Shown: positions 19,663-29,252, counted from the first letter of the stretch. The stretch is DNA of 64,000 bases from Altererythrobacter sp. C41 (GCF_016803135.1 NZ_JAEVFE010000004.1:74501-138500), one strand, 5' to 3'. Program-made: numbers and translations. Notes: generated by a model not told the origin, from the letters alone.

Positions 19663-22329
19663 ATGCGTTTCACCGCTTCCGTTCGCACGGCGCTGCTCGC
19701 AGGCGTCGCCGGCATCGCTCTTCCGACATCGGCCTTCGCGCAGGCGGCGGTCGATCCGGCCGAGCCCAACGGCGATCAGGACAGTTTCGAGCAGCAGGCC
19801 GACAGCGCCACGGGCAACACGATCGTCGTCACGGCGACCAAGCGCGAGCAGACGCTGCAGGACGTGCCGGTCGCGGTGAGCGTGACGACCGCCGAGACGA
19901 TCGAGCGGGCGCAGATCCGCGACATCCAGGACCTGTCGAGCCTCGTCCCCAGCCTGCGCGTGACCACGCTGCAGAGCTCGGCCAACACCAACTTCATCAT
20001 CCGCGGCTTCGGCAACGGCGCGAACAACGCCGGCATCGAGCCGTCGGTCGGCGTGTTCGTCGACGGCGTCTACCGCAGCCGCACCGCCGCGCAGATCTCC
20101 GACCTGCCCGACGTGCAGCGGGTCGAGGTCCTGCGCGGGCCGCAGTCGACCCTGTTCGGCAAGAACGCCAGCGCCGGCGTGATCTCTATCGTCACCAAGA
20201 AGCCGGAGTTCGACTTCGGCGGCTCGGTCGAGGCGTCCTACGGCAACTTCGACGCGATGGTCGGCAAGGCGCTGATCACCGGTCCGGTGACCGACAGCAT
20301 CGCGATGAGCCTGGCGGCGGGCATCAACAAGCGCGACGGCTATCTGCGCGATCTCGGCACGGGCAATCGCACCAATGACCGCGACCGCTGGTTCGTGCGC
20401 GGGCAGGCGCTGTTCGAGAACGGCGGTCCGCTCTCCGTCCGCCTGATCGGCGACTACGACAAGATCGACGAGATCTGCTGCGGCGTGATCAACGTCCAGC
20501 CCTCGGCCGCGACCGCTGCGGTTCGTGCGGTGGGCGGCGAGGTCAACACGCCCGAGCAGATCTACGATGGGATCGTCTATTCGAACTTCGATTCGACCAA
20601 CGACATCGAGAACTGGGGCATCTCCGGCCAGGTCGATTACGAGTTGGGCGCGGTCACGCTGACCTCGATCACCAGCTACCGCGAATCGCATGCGATCACC
20701 AACCAGGATTCGGACTTCACCAGCGCGGACCTGATCGGCCGCAAGTTCGACGATATCGGGCTCGAGACGTTCACCCAGGAACTGCGCGTCTCGGGTGAGA
20801 TCGGCGACCGCATCGGCTTCCTCGTCGGAGGCTACTACTTCGACGAGAAGGTCGATCAGAAGAGCGAGATCTTTTTCGGCGAAGACTTCCGCCCTTACGC
20901 CGACCTGCTGATCCGCGGGGCGAGCGGGAATGCCTTCAATGTCGATCTGGTCGAAGCCACGATCAGCGGCCTGACCGGCGAGAACTACATCGGGCAGTTT
21001 TTCCTGCCCGGTCAGGGTCTCGACGAGGCCTACGGGCTCGACAACGAAGCCTACAGCCTGTTCGGCCAGGTGGACATCGACATTGTCGACGGCCTGACAC
21101 TGACGCTGGGTGCGAACTACACCAAGGACAAGAAGGCGATCACCACCAACGTCACCTCGAGCGACGTGTTCTCCGGCCTCGACCTGCAGGACATCGGCCA
21201 GACGGCGATCTTCCAGCAGGGGCTAGCGACGCAGGTGGGCGGCCTGCTCGGTCTCGGGCGTCCGGCCACTGCCGCGGAGATCGGTGCATTCGCCGGCGCC
21301 AACCCGGCCGGCTTCGCAGCGGTTCAGTCGGGTGTCCAGGCCTACGCCGAGGCGAACGCGGCAAACCCGGCGGTGAACCCGCTGCTGGCGCTACGCCCGC
21401 TGCAGTTCCTGCCGCCGTTCCTGAACCTGCCCAACTCGGTCGAGGACGGCAAGACGAACGACAGCGACTGGAGCTATACCGCGCGGCTGGCCTACGACCT
21501 GACGCCGACGCTGAACGTCTATGCGTCTTACGCGACCGGCTTCAAGGCGAGCAGCTTCAACCTGTCGCGCGACAGCCGTCCGCTGGCGAGCGACATTCCG
21601 GCGCTCGGCCAGGCCGGGCTGATCACGCCGAACCTCACCACCGGTTCGCGCTTCGCGGGGCCGGAGGAATCGACGGTCTACGAGCTCGGCATCAAGGGCA
21701 ACTGGCGTTATGCGTCGGCGAACCTGACGGTGTTCCAGCAGACGATCGACGGCTTCCAGTCGAACATCTTCACCGGCACCGGCTTCGCGCTGGCGAACGC
21801 GGGCGAGCAGGAGACCTTCGGTGTCGAGTTCGACGGTCTCGTTCGTCCGACCGACTCGTTGTCGCTCAACGTCGCTTTCACCTACCTCGATGCGAAGTAC
21901 AACAGCTTCACCAACAGCTCGATCGGCGACCTGTCGGGCTTCCAGGTGGCGGGCGTGCCCGAGCTTTCGGCGACGTTCGGCGCGCAGTGGGACAAGGAGA
22001 TCAATGCCAATGGCGATCGCCTGATCGTCCGCGGCGACTACCACTACGAGTCCGACACGCAGATCTCGCAGGGCCTGCCGGGCTATTACGACGGCGATCA
22101 GGAAGCGGCGATGGCCGCGGCCCGGCCGTTCCGCCGCCAGGTGGACGACGTGAACGCCTCGATCACCTACGCGATGGACATGGGGCTGGAGTTCACGCTG
22201 TGGGGCCGCAATCTGCTCAACGACCGCTATCTGCTCTCGCTGTTCGATTCCGTGGCGCAGGCAGGTTCGATCTCGAGCTATCCGAACCAGCCGCGCACGT
22301 ATGGCGGCACGGTCAAGTTCCGCTTCTGA
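19663..22329 (+). CDS. TonB-dependent outer-membrane receptor
   Basis: An 888-residue receptor. Signal peptide 1-26 (ends AFA). TonB box IVVTA at 54-58 within NTIVVTATKREQTLQDVPVA, then the plug domain (VLRGPQSTLFGKNASAGVIS) and a 22-stranded barrel that ends in the expected aromatic residue (TYGGTVKFRF). Sphingomonads use many such receptors for siderophores, plant polysaccharide fragments or aromatic compounds; the substrate here is not evident and the neighbours (mscS, ybbP) give no clue. GGAGAGGACATTC precedes the ATG. A strong hairpin follows the stop. Confidence 0.95.
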   Translation: MRFTASVRTALLAGVAGIALPTSAFAQAAVDPAEPNGDQDSFEQQADSATGNTIVVTATKREQTLQDVPVAVSVTTAETIERAQIRDIQDLSSLVPSLRVTTLQSSANTNFIIRGFGNGANNAGIEPSVGVFVDGVYRSRTAAQISDLPDVQRVEVLRGPQSTLFGKNASAGVISIVTKKPEFDFGGSVEASYGNFDAMVGKALITGPVTDSIAMSLAAGINKRDGYLRDLGTGNRTNDRDRWFVRGQALFENGGPLSVRLIGDYDKIDEICCGVINVQPSAATAAVRAVGGEVNTPEQIYDGIVYSNFDSTNDIENWGISGQVDYELGAVTLTSITSYRESHAITNQDSDFTSADLIGRKFDDIGLETFTQELRVSGEIGDRIGFLVGGYYFDEKVDQKSEIFFGEDFRPYADLLIRGASGNAFNVDLVEATISGLTGENYIGQFFLPGQGLDEAYGLDNEAYSLFGQVDIDIVDGLTLTLGANYTKDKKAITTNVTSSDVFSGLDLQDIGQTAIFQQGLATQVGGLLGLGRPATAAEIGAFAGANPAGFAAVQSGVQAYAEANAANPAVNPLLALRPLQFLPPFLNLPNSVEDGKTNDSDWSYTARLAYDLTPTLNVYASYATGFKASSFNLSRDSRPLASDIPALGQAGLITPNLTTGSRFAGPEESTVYELGIKGNWRYASANLTVFQQTIDGFQSNIFTGTGFALANAGEQETFGVEFDGLVRPTDSLSLNVAFTYLDAKYNSFTNSSIGDLSGFQVAGVPELSATFGAQWDKEINANGDRLIVRGDYHYESDTQISQGLPGYYDGDQEAAMAAARPFRRQVDDVNASITYAMDMGLEFTLWGRNLLNDRYLLSLFDSVAQAGSISSYPNQPRTYGGTVKFRF

Positions 22330-22346
22330 GGCGGGCTGGCATTGCG

Positions 22347-22384
22347 AAAAGGGGAAGGGGGGCTTCGGCTCCCCTTTTCTTTTA
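22347..22384 (+). terminator. Intrinsic terminator after the TonB receptor gene
   Basis: A G-rich/C-rich hairpin with a TTCG tetraloop (GGGGGGCTTCGGCTCCCC) is followed by TTTTCTTTT. Outer AAAAGGGG and CCCCTTTT arms extend the stem, so it could also act on the converging ybbP transcript. Confidence 0.85.
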
Positions 22385-22432
22385 TCGGGCCGGGGGAGGA
22401 GATGGGAGCGGGCTCGGCTTCGCTGAGCGGGC

Positions 22433-24940
22433 CTAGAGCGCTCGCAGCGCCTGCGCGGGCTTGGCTCTGAGGAGCGGCAGCGAGCCTGCCAGGGCGAAGA
22501 TCAGGACCACTGCAAGTCCGGCGCCCAGCACCGCCAGCATGGCACTCCAGTCGGGTAGCCAGTCGAATTCGAAGAGCTGGGTGATCACGAGCCAGGCGAG
22601 CGCGCTGCCGAGCGCGAAAGCGACCGCGGCGAGGGCCGAGGCGAGGAGGCCGTATTCGGCCAGTTGCATGACGAGTACCTGCCGCCGGCTCGCGCCGAGC
22701 ACGCGCAGGATCACGGTGTCGTAAGTCCGGGCGGCGCGGGCGGCGGCGATGGCGCCGATCAGTACGGCGAGCCCGGCGAGCACCGCGACCGAGGCGGCGG
22801 CGAACGTCGCGAGCCCGACCTGGCCGAGGATCGTGCGCGCTTCGGTCAGGATCTGTCCGACCTCGATCACCGAGCTCGAGGGAAACTCGCGGACCAGCCG
22901 GCGGAGCAGGGGTCCTGTCGGCGCGCCTTCGGGAAGGTCGATCGTCGCGGCGAGATTGTGCGGCGCGTCGGCGAGCACATTGGGGCTGAACACGAAGACG
23001 TAGTTGAAGCCCATGCTCTCCCAGTCGATGCGCCGCAGGTTGGCGACCCGCGCGGTGCGCTCCACCCCCAGCACGCCGACGGTGATGTAGTCGCCGACCT
23101 CGATGCCGGCTGCGGCCGCCAGTTCCTCGTCGACCGAGACCAGCGGTTCGCCGGCCCACATCGGACCCCACCACTCGCCTTCGACCACGGCGTTGCCGGG
23201 CGGCACCCTGTCGGCGTAAGTCAGCCCTCGTTCGCCGCGCAGGCCCCAGGCACCGTCGGGAATCTCCTCGAGGTCCGCAACGCGCGTCATGGCGTCTCTC
23301 GGCCCATAGGCGAGGACCGCGCCGCGCAGGGCGGGTACCGTGCGAATTTCCGCGTCCGGCTGATCGTCGCGTATCAGCGTCTCGAACGCCGCCACGCGAT
23401 CGCGGGGAATGTCGAGCACGAAGTAGTCGGGCGCCTGCTGCGGCACGCGCCGCTCGATATTGCCGCCGATCGCGGTCTGAATGCCGGCCAGGAGCACGAA
23501 GGCGGAGAGGCCGAAGCCGAGCGCCGTCACCAGCGCGCCGGTCGAGGAACCGGGGCGGTGGAGATTGGCGATCGCATTGCGCAGCAATGGGCTCGCAGGA
23601 CGGGGCAGCCGCGCGGCCGCGTAGCGGATGCCGTGGCCGAGCAGGGCCAGCAGCCCCAGCGTCGCCGCCGCGCCGAGAAGAAACAGGGCCGCCAGATCGG
23701 GCTGGCGCGAAGTCAGCAGGACGAGCGCCACGATCCCCGCCAGCCCGCCGAGCACCCAGCCCAGCGCGGTGCGGTCGCGCATCAGCGGCGCCACCCGGGC
23801 GCGCATCAGCGCCATGGCCGGAAAACGGCGCGCGCGCAGCAGCGGCGTCGCGGCGAAGACCAGCGCGACCAGCAGCCCGTAACCGGCCGCGAGCAGCAGA
23901 GCGCCCGGCGCGAAGACGAAGCCGCCCTCGACCGGCAGCAGGTCCTGCAGCGCGGCGGAGAGCAGGGGCGTGACCAGCAGCCCCGCGGCAAGCCCGAGCA
24001 CGCTGCCGACCACCGCCGCAGCCGCGATCTGCAGCGCGTAAATGCGCGCGATGTCGCCGCTCGTGGCACCGAGCACCTTGAGCGTAGCGATGCTGGTCCG
24101 GCGCGCTTCGAGATAGGAGGTCACGCCGCCGCCGATGCCGATCCCGGCGATGACCAGCGCGGCGAGACCGACCAGCGTGAGGAACTCGCCCATGCGCCCG
24201 ACGAAACGGTCCGCGCCGGGCGAAGCGCGGTCGCGCGTGCGGAAGTCGAAGCCGGCTTCGGGAAAGCGCTCCGTCAGCGCCTCTTCCACCGCTTCGGGAT
24301 CCCGGTCCGGCTCGAAAGCGACCCGGTACTTGCTCTGATACATCGCGCCCGGCGCGATCAGGCCCGCGCGGTGGGGCAGGGCGACGTCGACGATCACCGT
24401 CGGGCCGAGCTGAAAGCCTTCGGAGAGCCGGTCGGGTTCGTCGGCGATGACGCCAGCGGCGGTCAATTCCTGCGTGCCGATGCGGAAGCGCTCGCCGATT
24501 TCGATCCCGAGCCGGTCGATAGCGCCCTGCGCGAGCCATGCCTCGCCCGGCGCGGGAGCGCCTACGGTGCGGCCGTCGGCCAGCGTCAGCGTGCCGTAGA
24601 GCGGCCATGCGTCGTCGACGGCCTTGAGTTCGACCGGCGCGGCGTTGTCGCCCGCGGTCGCCATGGCCTGCAGCCGCGTGCCGCCCGATATGCGGCCGTA
24701 TTCCGCGAGCGCCGCCTTCTCCTCCGGCAGCAGGTCGCGCTGCCAGACCTCGATCTCGAGATCTCCCCCGAGCAGCACCTGCCCCCGGTCGGCCAGTTCG
24801 CCCTCGATCGCCCCCGTGAGCGTTCCGATCGCCGCGAGCGCTCCTGTGCCGAGGAACAGGCACACGAGCAGCAGCCGCAGTCCCTTGAACCGCGCATTGA
24901 GATCGCGCCGCGCGATCCGCCAGGCCGTGGACCACCTCAT
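22433..24940 (-). CDS. ybbP: ABC transporter permease, YbbP family (two FtsX domains)
   Basis: An 835-residue permease with an N-terminal helix ([20 protein letters not shown]), a periplasmic domain, an FtsX core ([36 protein letters not shown]), further helices, and a second FtsX domain near the C-terminus ([33 protein letters not shown]). The duplicated FtsX architecture is that of YbbP. The ATPase YbbA is encoded just upstream and a TesA-type esterase is divergent, the same trio as in E. coli. A role in moving or extracting lipids from the inner membrane is inferred. A 190-bp spacer with palindromes separates it from ybbA. Confidence 0.9.
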   Translation of the reverse strand: MRWSTAWRIARRDLNARFKGLRLLLVCLFLGTGALAAIGTLTGAIEGELADRGQVLLGGDLEIEVWQRDLLPEEKAALAEYGRISGGTRLQAMATAGDNAAPVELKAVDDAWPLYGTLTLADGRTVGAPAPGEAWLAQGAIDRLGIEIGERFRIGTQELTAAGVIADEPDRLSEGFQLGPTVIVDVALPHRAGLIAPGAMYQSKYRVAFEPDRDPEAVEEALTERFPEAGFDFRTRDRASPGADRFVGRMGEFLTLVGLAALVIAGIGIGGGVTSYLEARRTSIATLKVLGATSGDIARIYALQIAAAAVVGSVLGLAAGLLVTPLLSAALQDLLPVEGGFVFAPGALLLAAGYGLLVALVFAATPLLRARRFPAMALMRARVAPLMRDRTALGWVLGGLAGIVALVLLTSRQPDLAALFLLGAAATLGLLALLGHGIRYAAARLPRPASPLLRNAIANLHRPGSSTGALVTALGFGLSAFVLLAGIQTAIGGNIERRVPQQAPDYFVLDIPRDRVAAFETLIRDDQPDAEIRTVPALRGAVLAYGPRDAMTRVADLEEIPDGAWGLRGERGLTYADRVPPGNAVVEGEWWGPMWAGEPLVSVDEELAAAAGIEVGDYITVGVLGVERTARVANLRRIDWESMGFNYVFVFSPNVLADAPHNLAATIDLPEGAPTGPLLRRLVREFPSSSVIEVGQILTEARTILGQVGLATFAAASVAVLAGLAVLIGAIAAARAARTYDTVILRVLGASRRQVLVMQLAEYGLLASALAAVAFALGSALAWLVITQLFEFDWLPDWSAMLAVLGAGLAVVLIFALAGSLPLLRAKPAQALRAL

Positions 24941-24963
24941 TTCGCGGCCCGCGTCCAGAATGC

Positions 24964-25109
24964 GTCCTTCGAGACGCCGCTTCGAGACGCCGCTTCGCGG
25001 CTCCTCCGCCGCTCCTCAGGATGAGCGGGGTAGTTCACAATCCGCTCATCCCGAGGAGAGACTGAGCGAAGCGCCGCAGGCGCGAAGTCGAAGGCTCGTC
25101 TCGAAGGAC
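24964..25109. repeat. Nested palindromic intergenic repeat between ybbA and ybbP
   Basis: Outer arms GTCCTTCGAGACG (24964-24976) and CGTCTCGAAGGAC (25097-25109) are perfect inverted repeats. Inside them CTCAGGATGAGCGG (25015-25028) pairs with CCGCTCATCCCGAG (25042-25055) with one mismatch. Short direct repeats of TTCGAGACGCCGC occur on the left side. The same words are familiar from dispersed intergenic repeats of alphaproteobacteria, so this is probably a mobile palindromic element. In RNA it would fold into a long cruciform-like structure inside the ybbA-ybbP transcript. Confidence 0.8.
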
Positions 25110-25132
25110 AGGTTCGTCCGCCTGACCCCATC

Positions 25133-25822
25133 TCACCCACGGCGGTCGCTCGCGATACGGCCGTCTTCGATCGTCACCACCCGGTCGCAGCGCTCGGCCA
25201 GCTCCGGATCGTGCGTGATGACGAGCAGGGTCGCGCCGGTCTCGGCGCGGCGGGCGAAGAGAAGGTCGATGATGCCGTGTCCGGTCGCGACGTCGAGATT
25301 GCCGGTCGGCTCATCGGCGAAGATGAGGCTGGGGCGAGGGGCCGTGGCGCGGGCGATGGCGACGCGCTGCTGCTCGCCGCCAGAAAGCTGGGTCGGGAAA
25401 TGGTCGAGCCGGTGGCCGAGGCCGACGGCTTCGAGTTCGGCGCGCGCACGAGCCTGCACGTCGCTGTCGCCGGCAAGCTCCATCGGCGTCGCCACGTTCT
25501 CGAGCGCGGTCATGGTGGGAAGGAGGTGAAAGGCCTGGAGCACGATTCCGATGTGCCCGCGCCGGGCGAGCGCCAGCGCGTCCTCGTCCATCGCGGCGAA
25601 GTCTTGCCCCGCCACCGTCAGGCTTCCGCCGCTCGCCCGCTCCAGCCCCGAGAGGACCGCCATGAGCGAGCTCTTGCCCGAACCGGAGGGGCCGAGCAGC
25701 GCGAGGATTTCCCCCTGCGCAACGTCGAGGTCGACGCCGCGCAGGATGTCGACCGGAGCGCCCGTCTGGCCGAGAGTGAGGGTGAGGTTGCGCGCGGAAA
25801 TCGCGAGAGAGGGGTTTGTCAC
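25133..25822 (-). CDS. ybbA: ABC transporter ATP-binding protein, YbbA family
   Basis: A 229-residue ATPase of the LolD/MacB type. Walker A GPSGSGKS (44-51), Q-loop ([18 protein letters not shown]), signature [14 protein letters not shown], Walker [13 protein letters not shown] and the H-loop ITHD are all present. It is expected to power YbbP, encoded next on the same strand. The start codon lies 47 bp from the divergent esterase gene, so the two transcripts share a control region. Confidence 0.93.
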   Translation of the reverse strand: MTNPSLAISARNLTLTLGQTGAPVDILRGVDLDVAQGEILALLGPSGSGKSSLMAVLSGLERASGGSLTVAGQDFAAMDEDALALARRGHIGIVLQAFHLLPTMTALENVATPMELAGDSDVQARARAELEAVGLGHRLDHFPTQLSGGEQQRVAIARATAPRPSLIFADEPTGNLDVATGHGIIDLLFARRAETGATLLVITHDPELAERCDRVVTIEDGRIASDRRG

Positions 25823-25869
25823 AGCCCGGCGATGGCATAGGCAGGCGCCACGAACAAGGAGCCTTGCCG

Positions 25870-26571
25870 ATGCGTCTCAGCCGTCTGTCGATTGTCGCCG
25901 TCCTTGCACTGGCCGCCTGTGGCGGCGAAGCGCCGCAGCGCGAGCCCGCGCCCGCGGCGGAGCAGACGGCGGACGCGGTCCCCGTCACCGGGCCGCAGCG
26001 GCACATCCTCGCTTTCGGCGACAGCCTCTTCGCCGGCTACAACGTCGCGAAGGAGGAGAGCTACCCCGCGCGGCTGGAGGCGGCGCTGCGGGCGCAGGGG
26101 ATCGACGCGCAGGTCGCCAATGCAGGCGTGTCGGGGGACACGACGGCCGCTGGACTTCAGCGGTTGGCCTTCACGCTGGATTCGCAGGAAGAGACGCCCG
26201 ATCTCGTGATCCTCGAGCTGGGCGGGAACGACCTTCTGCGCGGGCTCTCGCCCGAAGAGACGAAGGCCAACCTCGCGAGCATGCTCGATATTCTCAAGCA
26301 ACGCGGCATTCCCGTCCTGCTGATGGGCATGCGCGCGCCGCCGAACTATGGACCGGAGTTCCAGCAGGCGTTCGACGCGCTCTATCCTGCGCTGGCGGCG
26401 GAGTATGGCGTGGAACTGGTGCCGTTCTTCCTGGAGGCGGTCTACGATCAGCCGCAACTGATCCAGCCGGACCGGATCCATCCGACCGCAGAGGGGATCG
26501 AGACGCTGGTGCAGGCGACGGCAGGCGAGGTGGCGGAGGCGCTGCCGGAGGAGGAGGCTCCGGAGGACTAG
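25870..26571 (+). CDS. tesA: TesA-type GDSL esterase / lysophospholipase L1, lipoprotein
   Basis: A 233-residue SGNH hydrolase. Block I LAFGDSLFAGYN has the nucleophile Ser52, block III is GGNDLLRG and block V DRIHPTAEG gives Asp and His. Unlike E. coli TesA it carries a lipobox (LAAC, Cys17), so it is probably membrane-anchored in the periplasm. AAGGAGCCTTGCCG precedes the ATG. Divergent pairing with ybbA-ybbP is conserved widely and suggests that the transporter and the esterase act on the same lipid. Confidence 0.92.
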   Translation: MRLSRLSIVAVLALAACGGEAPQREPAPAAEQTADAVPVTGPQRHILAFGDSLFAGYNVAKEESYPARLEAALRAQGIDAQVANAGVSGDTTAAGLQRLAFTLDSQEETPDLVILELGGNDLLRGLSPEETKANLASMLDILKQRGIPVLLMGMRAPPNYGPEFQQAFDALYPALAAEYGVELVPFFLEAVYDQPQLIQPDRIHPTAEGIETLVQATAGEVAEALPEEEAPED

Positions 26572-26616
26572 CATTCCGTCTTCCCGTCATCCGGTGGTTG
26601 CGGGCCGGAAATGCAT

Positions 26617-26963
26617 GAGTGGGGGATTCTGTTGCTAGGCTCCCCCGGGCCCCCGGTTTCCGATTCTGTTACCCGGTTCGGTCCGAACCGTGCTCTTAGC
26701 TTTGTAAATTCAGGCCGTTAGGCCGTCACATTACGCAGCGAGAGCAAGTGCTTCGTTGTCGTTGGCACTTATGAGTTTTGAGCCTTTAACGGGTTACTCA
26801 GCCCGGGCGAAAACAGTGCTTTTCAACACACGTCGATCCTGGTTCGGCCCCGTCAGAACCCGCACTTTCGCGCGGTTTTTGGTGGAGCCGCCGGGTACTG
26901 CCCCCGGGTCCGTTGTGCCTATTGCACACCGCAGTTTATCGCCATAGCCGGTCGAAACCGGCG
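26617..26963 (-). ncRNA. ssrA: tmRNA, circularly permuted two-piece form
   Basis: Read on the minus strand, the gene begins with the acceptor piece (about 26963 to 26880), which ends GTACCCGGCGGCTCCACCA. After a 28-nt intervening segment the coding piece starts at 26851 with GGGGCCGAACCAGGATCGAC. GGGGCCG pairs with CGGCTCC to make a perfect seven-bp acceptor stem (one G-U), followed by discriminator A and CCA. The tag frame lies at 26731-26766. The coding piece probably ends at a GGGGG/CCCCC hairpin (26621-26646). This permuted order, with the 3' half first, is the alphaproteobacterial form. With SmpB it rescues stalled ribosomes. Exact mature ends are estimates. Confidence 0.93.
26731..26766 (-). 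other. tmRNA proteolysis-tag reading frame
   Basis: The codons GCC AAC GAC AAC GAA GCA and on to a TAA encode ANDNEALALAA. With the alanine carried by the tRNA-like end the full tag would be AANDNEALALAA. The LAA end is the signal read by ClpXP and ClpAP. The resume codon GCC is preceded by AGT, as in other tmRNAs. Confidence 0.93.
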
Positions 26964-26969
26964 AGACCC

Positions 26970-26997
26970 TATATAGGCGCTGGCGGATGAATGTGAA
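26970..26997 (-). promoter_or_regulatory. Promoter of ssrA
   Basis: On the minus strand TTCACA (26997-26992) and TATATA (26975-26970) are 16 bp apart. They sit just upstream of the predicted 5' end of the permuted tmRNA precursor. This is one of the clearest -10 boxes in the window. Confidence 0.7.
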
Positions 26998-27003
26998 GTG
27001 GAC

Positions 27004-27024
27004 GTGGATCGTCCGCCGATCCAC
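27004..27024. repeat. Perfect palindrome between mscL and ssrA
   Basis: GTGGATCG and CGATCCAC are separated by 5 bp. It lies 7 bp upstream of the ssrA -35 box and about 90 bp past the mscL stop. It may be an operator for ssrA or the hairpin that ends the mscL message; no T-tract follows on the minus strand, so the first is as likely as the second. Confidence 0.5.
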
Positions 27025-27115
27025 CGTCGCGCCCTGCGTAGACAGGGGCCAGGCACTATCCGAAGCAAGCACGGCAGAGCCCTGGATCGAACCCCGCCTG
27101 CTTGGCGGTCGCCGC

Positions 27116-27550
27116 TCAGCCGCGCTTCTTCAACTCGTCGCGAATTTCGGTGAGCAGCTCGATCTCGGTCGGGCCGGCGGCTTCCTCCGGCGGGGCCTTC
27201 TCGAATTCGGCGAGCACTTTCTTGGTGTAGCGCACGAGCAGGAAGATGATGAAGGCCAGGATCAGGAAGTTGATCGCCGCGGTGACGAATGCGCCGTAAC
27301 CGATCATTGCAGCGCCCGCTTCCTTGAGTGCGGCGTAATCGCTCGGCGATCCCGTGTAGCCCCCCGGCGTGCTCAGCAGGATGAAATAGTTCGAGAAGTC
27401 CGCGCCGCCGAATATCCATCCCACAAGCGGCATGATGACATCGTCGGTCAGCGAAGTGACGATCTTGCCGAAGGCCGCGCCGATGATCACGGCGACGGCC
27501 AGGTCCATCACATTCCCCTTGGCGATGAACGCCTTGAAATCCGCCATCAT
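27116..27550 (-). CDS. mscL: Large-conductance mechanosensitive channel
   Basis: A 144-residue channel. The start FKAFIAKGNVMDLAVAVIIG is the classic MscL N-terminal helix and first membrane helix, followed by GAAFGKIVTSLTDDVIMPL and a second helix (INFLILAFIIFLLVRY). The C-terminal helix bundle ends LLTEIRDELKKRG. Length is typical (about 140). GAGGAGG lies 10 nt before the first of two adjacent ATGs. It opens under extreme tension to let solutes escape. Confidence 0.96.
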   Translation of the reverse strand: MMADFKAFIAKGNVMDLAVAVIIGAAFGKIVTSLTDDVIMPLVGWIFGGADFSNYFILLSTPGGYTGSPSDYAALKEAGAAMIGYGAFVTAAINFLILAFIIFLLVRYTKKVLAEFEKAPPEEAAGPTEIELLTEIRDELKKRG

Positions 27551-27714
27551 GTCCGGTGCGCCTCCTCGTTCCAGCTTCGGCTCGATAAATGTTTCTTACA
27601 TCATCGACGCACGCTGCCAAGCCCGCGGCGCCGCTTGAAAAGCGCTATCGGTGTGCTATCTGCGCAATACAGATGCTCGCAGGGCGCGATGCGCCCGCAC
27701 AAGGGGAGCCTTCG

Positions 27715-28395
27715 ATGAACTGGAAGTCCGTCCGCCGTTTTTCGCTCGTCGCACTCGCGTCGCTCGGCCTGGCCGCCTGCGGGATCAATTCGGTCCCGGC
27801 CGCCCAAGAGAACGCCAAGGCCAAGTGGGCCGATGTGGAGGCGGCGTTCCAGGAACGCGCGAATCTCATCCCCAACCTGCAGCAAATCGTCCTTTCGTCC
27901 GCCGAGCAGGAGCGCGAGACGCTCAATCAGGTGATCGAAGCGCGTGCCTCTGCCACCCGGCCTGAGATCCAGGTGGACGGGGACGACCTCTCCGATCCCG
28001 CCGCCATGGCGCAGTACCAGCAGGCGCAGAACACGCTCGGCGGCGCGCTGAGCCGTCTGCTCGTCTCGGTCGAACGCTATCCCGAGCTGCGCAGTCAGGA
28101 GAACTTCGGCCGCTTCATGACGCAGATTGAAGGGCAGGAGAACCGCATCCGCGTCGCCATCCGCGACTACAACGAGGCGGTGCGCCAGTATAACACCACG
28201 ATCCGCACCTTCCCCGACACGATCGGCGCGAACATCATCCATGGCGCCGAGCCGATGGTGCCGTACGAGTCCGTGACCCCCGGCGCCGAAGTCGCCCCCA
28301 CGCTCGACATGGGCGTCGGCGGCTCTGCATCCGGAGCCGATGCCGGCGCCAACGACAACACCGCCGAACTGCCCGCCGCCGCGGCGAACAATTGA
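27715..28395 (+). CDS. lemA: LemA-family lipoprotein
   Basis: A 226-residue LemA protein. The signal ends LAAC (Cys22), so it is a lipoprotein. The helical LemA core is seen in KWADVEAAFQERANLIPNLQ and VERYPELRSQENFGRFMTQI, and in RIRVAIRDYNEAVRQYNTT. A low-complexity Ala/Gly/Asn tail follows. LemA is a helical envelope protein of unclear function that nearly always neighbours TPM-domain genes, as here. AAGGGGAGCC precedes the ATG. The stop overlaps a TTG that could start the next gene. Confidence 0.93.
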   Translation: MNWKSVRRFSLVALASLGLAACGINSVPAAQENAKAKWADVEAAFQERANLIPNLQQIVLSSAEQERETLNQVIEARASATRPEIQVDGDDLSDPAAMAQYQQAQNTLGGALSRLLVSVERYPELRSQENFGRFMTQIEGQENRIRVAIRDYNEAVRQYNTTIRTFPDTIGANIIHGAEPMVPYESVTPGAEVAPTLDMGVGGSASGADAGANDNTAELPAAAANN

Positions 28396-28415
28396 TCGCC
28401 CGCCGGACAGGCGCG

Positions 28416-29249
28416 ATGCGTGAGCTGGCTCGCCTGCTCCTGATCCTCGCTGCGGCGGTCGGCTTTGCGTTGCCCGCCGCCGCGCAGGAATTTCCCGAGC
28501 GCGGGAGGGCGCCGGTGGTCGATGCGGCAAACGTGATCGACGACGCGACCGAAGCGGCGCTGACGCAGAAGCTCGACGCGTTCGAGCAGCGCAGTCAGCG
28601 GCAGTTCGTGATCGCCACGATCCCCGATCTCCAGGGATACGACATTGCCGACTACGGCTATCGTCTCGGCCGCGCCTGGGGATTGGGCGATACCGAGAAC
28701 AACGACGGCATCATCCTGATCGTCGCGCCGAACGAGAAGCGGATGCGGATCGAGGTCGGGTATGGCCTCGAAGGCGTGATCCCCGACGGGCTGGCGTTCG
28801 AATATATCGAAGCGATGAAGCCCTATTTCCGCGAGGGCGACTATTCGGGCGGCATCGCGATGGCCGCGGACCGGATCATCAACCAGCTCGAGCTGCCGCC
28901 CGAGGAAGCGGCGCAAGTCGCCGCGCAGGCCGAGCAGGCGCGCGAGAGCGACGGCGGGTTCCCGTTCGGGGCGCTGATCTGGATCGCCTTCATGTTCTTC
29001 TTCTTCGTCCTCCCGATGCTCGGGCGCGGGCGCAAGCGGCGCTATCGCGGCGGCGGAGTCGGCGACGCGGTTGGCAACATCATCCTGTGGGAAGCAGGAC
29101 AGGCCGTTGCGCGCGGCTTAATGGATAACGACGACTGGGGCGGCGGTGGCGGCTTTGGAGGTTTCGGTGGCGGAGGAGGAGGCGGCTTCGGCGGCTTCTC
29201 CGGCGGCGGCGGTAGTTTCGGAGGCGGCGGCGCCTCCGGGGGGTGGTAG
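28416..29249 (+). CDS. TPM-domain protein with Gly-rich tail
   Basis: About 277 residues: signal peptide ending AAAQE, a TPM domain (VVDAANVIDDATEAALTQKL, then LGRAWGLGDTENNDGIILIV and MRIEVGYGLEGVIPD), one membrane helix (ALIWIAFMFFFFVLPMLG), a basic patch and a tail of Gly/Phe/Ser repeats. The Gly-rich end is typical of YgcG-like members. It is probably an inner-membrane protein with its TPM domain in the periplasm. I prefer the ATG at 28416; a TTG at 28392 overlaps the lemA stop as TTGA and would add 8 residues. Confidence 0.88.
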   Translation: MRELARLLLILAAAVGFALPAAAQEFPERGRAPVVDAANVIDDATEAALTQKLDAFEQRSQRQFVIATIPDLQGYDIADYGYRLGRAWGLGDTENNDGIILIVAPNEKRMRIEVGYGLEGVIPDGLAFEYIEAMKPYFREGDYSGGIAMAADRIINQLELPPEEAAQVAAQAEQARESDGGFPFGALIWIAFMFFFFVLPMLGRGRKRRYRGGGVGDAVGNIILWEAGQAVARGLMDNDDWGGGGGFGGFGGGGGGGFGGFSGGGGSFGGGGASGGW

Positions 29250-29252
29250 GCG

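Noticed and set aside
22664-25024. Long open frame opposite ybbP
   Set aside because: Antisense shadow; Arg/Gln/Asp-rich low-complexity translation.
26756-26947. Small open frame within the tmRNA gene
   Set aside because: Overlaps the tRNA-like and coding parts of ssrA on the other strand; no ribosome site.
27078-27110. T-arm-like word (GGATCGAACCCC) suggesting a tRNA
   Set aside because: No matching T-stem, anticodon arm or acceptor stem can be drawn around it on either strand.
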